Shown here: piece by piece, positions 59,476 to 64,000 of the stretch
How positions within the stretch are numbered: position 1 is the stretch's first letter
Layout: every line of letters begins with the position of its first letter
Source: an uncultured Ruminococcus sp.
GTDB lineage: Bacteria > Bacillota > Clostridia > Oscillospirales > Ruminococcaceae
Assembly: GCF_947301925.1 (NCBI RefSeq)
Contig: NZ_CAMYUE010000004.1
Span: 62,001 to 126,000 of the forward strand
DNA: 64,000 nt
Reading direction: 5' to 3'
Translations under genes and position numbers: made by a program
Notes under the pieces: generated by a model
The model's database searches: none
Told to the model about the DNA's origin: nothing
What the model saw: only the letters and a program-made list of their open reading frames with translations

Positions 59476-60702
59476 ATGTTGTTTAAAAGAAAGCTTATAA
59501 AAACTGCTGCGGCATTATTATCTGCGGCTTTTTTAGGATTATTCGGCACAGCAGGATATTATTCCTCGCGGCTTCCCGATGTGTTGACCGCAGAGAGCTA
59601 CGAGGATATAAAAATAGCGGGATTTCCCGAGCTGAGCTGTTCGCCCCCGGCAGATACGGCAATTCCTGCCGCACAGACCTGTTCGGGTGCGGAACGTGTG
59701 ACTTTTTCGCTTTTCGGGGCTATTCCCGTTAAGAATGTTGAGGTCCACAGAGCGCAGGCTCCTGTTTTTGCAGTTGGCGGCAGACCCTTCGGCATAAAGC
59801 TCCTCATGGAGGGGGTTATGGTAACGGGTCTGGGCGATGTGGAGGGAGCTGACGGAAGCTGTTCCTGTCCTGCCGAAGAGGCGGGCATACGCAAGGGCGA
59901 CGTCATACGCCGTGCAGACGGCGAGGAGCTTACCTCCAACGATCAGCTTCAGGAGCTGATCTCGTCGTCCTGCGGAAAGGCCATAGAGCTCTCCGCAGAG
60001 CGTGACGGAAAGGAATTCACCGCTTGTCTTCAGCCTGTCCTCTCGCGGCGGAGCGGCGGCTGGAAGGGCGGTATGTGGGTCCGCGACAGTATTGCGGGCA
60101 TAGGCACCATGACCTTCTTTGACAAGGCAACAGGACGTTTTGTCGGACTTGGGCACCCCATATGCGATTCCGACACGGGCGGTATAGTTCCCGTTCACAG
60201 CGGCGAGGCTGTTCCTGTTGACATCACCGAAGTAAAGCGCGGTGCAAGAGGTCTCCCCGGAGAGCTCCGCGGCAGCTTCGCACAGAGCGGAAGCTACGGC
60301 ATACTCGATCATAACAAGGTCAGCGGCATATACGGACAGCTCTCAAATGAGGCGCTGGACCGGCTCTCGCAGGACTGTGAGGAGCTCACGATGGCACGCC
60401 GGCAGGAGGTCTGCACAGGCGCAGCGGAGATATATGCCACGGTGGAGGGCGGTATTCCCGAAAGATATTCTGCCGAGATAGTCAGCGTTGACTACGGCAG
60501 CAGCGGGACCTCCAAGAATATGGTGATACGCATAACCGATGAGAGGCTTCTTGAGCTTTCAGGCGGCATAGTGCAGGGCATGAGCGGCAGTCCCATAATC
60601 CAGAACGGCAAGCTTGCGGGAGCCGTGACTCATGTTTTTGTAGCCGATCCTGCTCAGGGCTACGGTATATTCGCGGAAAACATGGCGGAAGACCTGAGAT
60701 AG
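59476..60702 (+). CDS. spoIVB: SpoIVB-type sporulation signalling peptidase
   Basis: A 408-aa S55-family serine peptidase. N-terminal membrane anchor (about 8-28), PDZ domain (about 100-185, AGIRKGDVIRRADGEEL) and peptidase domain with GLGHPICDSDTG (His227) and GMSGSPIIQNGKLAGAVTH (GMSGSP, 368-373, catalytic Ser). In spore formers SpoIVB is made in the forespore and cuts SpoIVFA to release pro-sigmaK processing. The usual neighbour spo0A is absent here. Its presence suggests the organism sporulates or descends from sporulating ancestors. Confidence 0.92.
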   Translation: MLFKRKLIKTAAALLSAAFLGLFGTAGYYSSRLPDVLTAESYEDIKIAGFPELSCSPPADTAIPAAQTCSGAERVTFSLFGAIPVKNVEVHRAQAPVFAVGGRPFGIKLLMEGVMVTGLGDVEGADGSCSCPAEEAGIRKGDVIRRADGEELTSNDQLQELISSSCGKAIELSAERDGKEFTACLQPVLSRRSGGWKGGMWVRDSIAGIGTMTFFDKATGRFVGLGHPICDSDTGGIVPVHSGEAVPVDITEVKRGARGLPGELRGSFAQSGSYGILDHNKVSGIYGQLSNEALDRLSQDCEELTMARRQEVCTGAAEIYATVEGGIPERYSAEIVSVDYGSSGTSKNMVIRITDERLLELSGGIVQGMSGSPIIQNGKLAGAVTHVFVADPAQGYGIFAENMAEDLR

Positions 60703-60721
60703 TTTTTCCGGCAATAAAAGC

Positions 60722-60756
60722 GGGCGTTACAAAAGTAACGCCCCAAGTTTTTTTCT
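60722..60756 (+). terminator. terminator after spoIVB
   Basis: GGGCGTTAC-AAAA-GTAACGCCC followed by TTTTTTT. Confidence 0.9.
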
Positions 60757-60760
60757 TAGA

Positions 60761-61033
60761 TTATCTGTTTTCTTCGCTGAAACCGCTGTCAACGAGTTCG
60801 ATAAGAGCGTCAACTGCTGCCTTCTCATCTGCACCGTCAGCGATAACCTTTACGTTTGTACCGCCTACGATACCCAGTGACAGAATTCCGAGTAAGCTCT
60901 TAGCGTTTACTCTGCGTTCTTCTTTTTCGATCCAGATTGAGGACTTGAACTCATTAGCCTTCTGAATAAAGAAGGTTGCAGGTCTTGCATGAAGTCCAAC
61001 CTGATTCTTCACCATTACTTCTCTTACAAACAT
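60761..61033 (-). CDS. ptsH: phosphocarrier protein HPr
   Basis: A 90-aa PTS carrier. His15 (GLHARPAT) accepts phosphate from enzyme I, and Ser46 (AKSLLGILSLGI) is the site for HPr kinase, so it can act in CcpA-type carbon control. It stands alone without ptsI. The start is ATG at 61033 after GGAGAG; an upstream in-frame GTG is less likely. Confidence 0.95.
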   Translation of the reverse strand: MFVREVMVKNQVGLHARPATFFIQKANEFKSSIWIEKEERRVNAKSLLGILSLGIVGGTNVKVIADGADEKAAVDALIELVDSGFSEENR

Positions 61034-61117
61034 ACACAACTCTCCTATTCTCTGTAATTACAGCCCCTCTCAACAGGACTGTGTTGCCGTTTGCAAATTG
61101 ATTCACTTGCTGATATC

Positions 61118-61146
61118 ATTATACAATCATTTTGTCACCTCGTCAA
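61118..61146 (-). promoter_or_regulatory. promoter of ptsH
   Basis: Minus strand TTGACG (61141-61146), 17-bp spacer, TATAAT (61118-61123). Confidence 0.78.
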
Positions 61147-61397
61147 CGGATTTTTGCGATTATGACCCCTGATTTCATTAAATTCTACATTTAGATTAAA
61201 TGTGAATGAAATTTTATCAGCTTGCTTGTTTATTATCACCACAAAAAATTGTTGACAGTAATTGTTGAAAGTGCATATTTTTCAACATAGGAATATGTTG
61301 AATTTTTCTAAGCGGAGAATGTTTTTTTGTATATACAGCCAGTTAATGTGTGGAACAGCAATAATTATACAGCTTTTCAGAGCGGCGCAATTTTCGG
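61147..61397. other. AT-rich gap between ptsH promoter and trmD
   Basis: No ORF. It contains two palindromes, ACATTTA-GAT-TAAATGT near 61189 and TTCAACATA-GGAA-TATGTTGAA at 61281-61302, either of which might end trmD transcription or bind a regulator. Neither is followed by a clear T-run in the trmD direction. A lone TTGACA at 61252 has no matching -10. Confidence 0.5.
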
Positions 61398-62096
61398 TCA
61401 GTCATTTTCTGAGTTAAATTTAGCTAAAAGATCGGGACGTCTTTCGGCTGTCAGTTTTATGCTCTGTTCACGGCGCCAGGCCTCGATGTTTTTATGATGA
61501 CCCGAAAGCAGCACAGGGGGAACGGCCTCTCCCTCCCAGACCTCGGGACGGGTGTACTGAGGGTATTCAAGGAGGCCGCTGTATATGCTCTCGTCGGTGA
61601 AGCACACCTCGTCTGAGAGGACGCCATCACACATACGGGCCACGGCGTCAGCCACCACCATTGCAGGCAGCTCTCCGCCTGTGAGTACATAGTCGCCTAT
61701 GGAAAGCTCCTCGTCCACTATCTTGTCTATGACGCGCTGATCCACGCCCTCGTAGTGGCCGCATATGATAAGGATATTGTCCATTTTCGACAGCTCCACG
61801 GCGCGTTTCTGGTCAAATATCCTGCCCTTGGGGGACATATATATGGTATGGGGCTTTGTGCCAAGCTCCTCGCATACTGCCTTGTAGCAGTTGTATATGG
61901 GTTCGCACTGCATGACCATGCCCATTCCTCCGCCGTAGGGAGTGTCGTCCACGCGGCGGTGCTTATCCTGTGTGTATTCCCTTATCTGGCGGCAGTGCAG
62001 GCTGAGCTTTCCTGCTTTTCGTGCCCGTCCCACAATGCTCTCGCCCATTACGGCCTCGCACATCTCGGGAAAGAGTGTGGCTATCTCGATATGCAT
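61398..62096 (-). CDS. trmD: tRNA (guanine37-N1)-methyltransferase
   Basis: A 232-aa trefoil-knot SAM enzyme that methylates G37 of tRNAs and prevents frameshifting. [13 protein letters not shown] near 51-63, [12 protein letters not shown] near 110-121 and the knot segment [17 protein letters not shown] near 130-146 are diagnostic. It belongs with rimM, two genes upstream, but rpsP is about 43 kb away. Confidence 0.97.
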   Translation of the reverse strand: MHIEIATLFPEMCEAVMGESIVGRARKAGKLSLHCRQIREYTQDKHRRVDDTPYGGGMGMVMQCEPIYNCYKAVCEELGTKPHTIYMSPKGRIFDQKRAVELSKMDNILIICGHYEGVDQRVIDKIVDEELSIGDYVLTGGELPAMVVADAVARMCDGVLSDEVCFTDESIYSGLLEYPQYTRPEVWEGEAVPPVLLSGHHKNIEAWRREQSIKLTAERRPDLLAKFNSEND

Positions 62097-62118
62097 ATTT
62101 TTCTCCTTTTCAAGAATA

Positions 62119-62140
62119 CAGGACCGCAGAAGCGGTCCTG
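62119..62140. terminator. hairpin between the 240-aa protein gene and trmD
   Basis: CAGGACCGC-AGAA-GCGGTCCTG, a perfect 9-bp stem. T-run is weak on the minus strand, so it may be a processing or attenuation site rather than a terminator. Confidence 0.5.
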
Positions 62141-62143
62141 AAG

Positions 62144-62171
62144 TGTAAGGGGCGATGCTGACATCGCCCCG
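62144..62171. repeat. TGTAAGGGGCGATG palindrome
   Basis: TGTAAGGGGCGATG-CTGA-CATCGCCCCG, a hairpin with 9-bp arms; member of the TGTAGGG repeat family. Confidence 0.65.
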
Positions 62172-62181
62172 CGGGTAGATC

Positions 62182-62904
62182 TTATTCTGTGAGCTTTATA
62201 TGTTCTGCAATGGCAAGGATATCGTCCCTGTCGGTAAAGCTCAGGCTTATGATGTATCTTCTGTGCTTGTTTTTTTCGGGATAAATGTTGATAATGGTCT
62301 CCGTATGGTTTTCTGGAGCCTCTGCGATGACCATGTACCCGTGATAGCCCACGCCGTCAACGCTGTACAGTTCAACAGGATGATCCTCGCCCGTGTACAG
62401 ATCATTTTTCATGCTCATAATTCTGTAGAAGGTCTTGGCGTTCTTGCTGTCGTGGATATCGAAGTCCTCCATGGTTACGGAGCCTACCAGCTTCATGAAA
62501 TCGTAGGGGGTTTCGGGAGTGGCCTTTTTCACTGCCTTGCAGTAGCGGTCAAGAGCCTCGTGGGATATGCCTGTCCTGTCGAGAAAATCGTAATTATCTC
62601 CCAGATTTTCCGCATGTACCGAGATGACATGGGAACCGTCCTTGTTCTCCCACAGTCCCTGATTCTTGTCGTCGGTGCGCTGAGCCTCCATGTCTCCCCA
62701 GGCGGTCACGCGGACTCCCAGATTGGAGTAATCCGCATAGTCATCGGGAAGCACAGAGCCCGCAGGCAGCTCCGACACAGTATTTTCAAGGAGCCCGAAC
62801 TCATGGGTACACTTATAATAATAGGGTATACCGGGGAAGAAGAATACGCAGACTCCTACAGCGATAACGATGAGTAAAAACAGTATGCCTAAGAATTTTT
62901 TCAT
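62182..62904 (-). CDS. membrane-anchored protein of unknown function
   Basis: A 240-aa protein with one N-terminal TM segment (about 4-24, ending [10 protein letters not shown]) and an extracytoplasmic domain of about 210 residues without Cys apart from those near the membrane. The domain is not recognised. AAAGGAGG precedes the ATG. It is in line with rimM and trmD but flanked by palindromic repeats. Confidence 0.82.
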   Translation of the reverse strand: MKKFLGILFLLIVIAVGVCVFFFPGIPYYYKCTHEFGLLENTVSELPAGSVLPDDYADYSNLGVRVTAWGDMEAQRTDDKNQGLWENKDGSHVISVHAENLGDNYDFLDRTGISHEALDRYCKAVKKATPETPYDFMKLVGSVTMEDFDIHDSKNAKTFYRIMSMKNDLYTGEDHPVELYSVDGVGYHGYMVIAEAPENHTETIINIYPEKNKHRRYIISLSFTDRDDILAIAEHIKLTE

Positions 62905-62960
62905 GGTGAGTGCCTCCTTTTGGCGTTGTTACGCCTTTTTTCTTTTGTTCTTTGTTCTTT

Positions 62961-63551
62961 TTATATCTTTTTTTCTATATCTTTTCTGTGCATGAGATGT
63001 ATGCCTGTATGGCCGATGCCGAGTATCACCGACGCCGCAATGAGAAAGATATTGCAGGCGTATACTCCCAGAAGGAATACGGCGAATACAGGCAGCGAAG
63101 CTCCTGCCAGCGGGAAGCCGCAGTAATCGGAGTACATATCCCCGAGGGTACGGCTGCTTCGGAAATATTTCCGCCAGTAGAGCTCGTAAAGTATCATGAG
63201 TATAACTGCAAGGATCAGGTAGCCAAGCCGCGGCGAGAGGGAAAACCTGTCAAGTCTGCGGTCGATGAGCACAAATGTGCTGACAAGTGCCTCGCCTGCC
63301 CGTTCAAGGGCGAGGAGCACTTTGTTCTCGCGCTGCGAGGCTTCACTGTAGCCTTCGGGCTGTTTCCTGCTCCATATTATATTGGGAACGAACAGCATAA
63401 TCAGAAAGACTATGCCTGTCACCGAAACTCCCCACTTAGGCGGCTTCAGATAGCGCTGCACTATATCTCCGCAGGTCATGCACGACCATGCGGCTATCCC
63501 TGCGAATGCAGCTGCAAGAGCTGTCAGAGCGAGGGCGTTGCTCTTTTTCAT
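62961..63551 (-). CDS. four-TM membrane protein of unknown function
   Basis: A 196-aa protein with TM segments near residues 7-23, 43-60, 109-127 and 150-180 and a basic hydrophilic loop between the second and third. The start is ATG at 63551, one base after the rimM stop, so it is probably translated by coupling. The family is not recognised. Confidence 0.8.
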   Translation of the reverse strand: MKKSNALALTALAAAFAGIAAWSCMTCGDIVQRYLKPPKWGVSVTGIVFLIMLFVPNIIWSRKQPEGYSEASQRENKVLLALERAGEALVSTFVLIDRRLDRFSLSPRLGYLILAVILMILYELYWRKYFRSSRTLGDMYSDYCGFPLAGASLPVFAVFLLGVYACNIFLIAASVILGIGHTGIHLMHRKDIEKKI

Positions 63552-63552
63552 A

Positions 63553-64000
63553 TCAGTCGAACAGTCCGTCAAGGGGACGGATCGTCATGACGCCGCCGTC
63601 GATATCGGTGGAGACCACAACATCTGCGATAGCAGGCACAAGGTATTCCTTGCCGTCGCCCTTTATGACATATACGTCGTTGGCGCCTGTCTGCATGACG
63701 TCGGCTATCTTGCCGTATATCTTGTCGGTATCGGCGTCGCGGACTTCGAGACCGATGAGGTCCTGTATGAAGTAGGTGTCATCGTCCAGCTCAAGGTCGT
63801 CGCGGTGCATATACAGTACCTTGTTGCGGAGCTTTTCCGCCGCCTCGGGAGTATCAACTCCCTCTATCTTGGCGATGACTGTATTCTTGAACACGCGGGA
63901 GCGCTCGATGAACACTTCCTCATGGTCTTTGCCCATAAAGAGCCTGTCGAACTCCGCAAGGAGGTCGGGGCTGTCGGTGTAGGGCATTATCTTCACTTCG
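63553..64000 (-). CDS. rimM: ribosome maturation factor RimM, N-terminus outside the window
   Basis: The C-terminal 149 residues are visible and the frame runs off the right edge at GEVKIMPYTDSP, a conserved RimM position about 20-30 residues into the protein. The second half is the PRC-barrel domain (DDDTYFIQDLIGLEV onward, then GKIADVMQTGANDVYVI). RimM binds S19 and the 30S head during assembly. Its normal partners trmD and rpsP are two genes away and ~43 kb away respectively. Confidence 0.93.
   Translation of the reverse strand, partial: EVKIMPYTDSPDLLAEFDRLFMGKDHEEVFIERSRVFKNTVIAKIEGVDTPEAAEKLRNKVLYMHRDDLELDDDTYFIQDLIGLEVRDADTDKIYGKIADVMQTGANDVYVIKGDGKEYLVPAIADVVVSTDIDGGVMTIRPLDGLFD

Noticed and set aside
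1..64000. tRNA or rRNA genes, prophage, CRISPR-Cas, transposases, toxin-antitoxin pairs
   Set aside because: None found on either strand; gaps are short and accounted for by promoters, leaders, terminators and small repeats.

Overview
The window reads as chromosome of a Gram-positive Clostridia member, most likely Oscillospiraceae and Ruminococcus-like. This is inferred from Firmicute hallmarks: HrcA with a CIRCE operator, two T-box leaders, a tetrahydrofolate riboswitch, YlxM next to Ffh, HPr with both His15 and Ser46, SpoIVB, consensus TTGACA-17-TATAAT promoters, and many lipoproteins and zinc-ribbon membrane proteins. No rRNA, tRNA, CRISPR array, prophage or transposase gene was seen. Most of the sequence is dense core chromosome.

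Layout. 1-4.6 kb: an MMPL-family exporter (cut by the left edge) diverges from a TetR regulator over three matching operators, followed by a MATE exporter. 4.6-9.9 kb: MurA, a tandem-cyclophilin lipoprotein, a degenerate cyclophilin-like membrane protein, and an ECF sigma/anti-sigma pair. 10.2-16.0 kb: a two-gene 2-hydroxyacyl-CoA dehydratase-activase-like system, phosphatidylserine decarboxylase and a lipoprotein. 16.1-18.8 kb: ylxM-ffh-small membrane protein-rpsP-khpA. 18.9-20.8 kb: a zinc-ribbon/DUF805 protein with a hexapeptide repeat tract and two small helical proteins. 20.8-26.0 kb: the heat-shock operon hrcA-grpE-dnaK-(52-aa membrane protein)-dnaJ under CIRCE. 26.1-28.2 kb: folT-folC behind a THF riboswitch. 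28.2-32.1 kb: a lipoprotein, a TrpB2-type tryptophan synthase beta chain under a tryptophan T-box whose linker holds a 24-bp tandem repeat array, and an XRE regulator.

32.3-37.8 kb: histidine phosphatase, membrane protein, RluA-type pseudouridine synthase, luxS, an M23/G5/LysM peptidase and coaX. 37.9-43.3 kb: four tandem paralogues of a Cys-rich U32-like protein followed by a sialate O-acetylesterase-like SGNH enzyme. 43.4-46.6 kb: nadA-hydE, ridA and a lipoprotein. 46.7-56.5 kb: the branched-chain amino-acid locus leuA (leucine T-box)-ilvB-[CPBP protease, XRE]-ilvN-leuC-leuD-[NUDIX, GNAT]-leuB. 56.6-64 kb: an AIM24-like/TM/zinc-ribbon operon, birA, spoIVB, ptsH, trmD, two membrane-associated proteins and rimM (cut by the right edge).

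The metabolic genes are wired to sensors of their own products. Uncharged leucine and tryptophan tRNA act through T-boxes on leuA and trpB, tetrahydrofolate acts through a riboswitch on folate uptake and polyglutamylation, and misfolded protein acts through HrcA/CIRCE. Short palindromic repeat families are scattered in non-coding gaps, including inside the dnaK-dnaJ operon and in the ilvB leader. The least explained features are the four-paralogue U32-like cluster, the repeat array inside the trp T-box leader, and the 147-bp inverted-repeat leader of the MMPL exporter.
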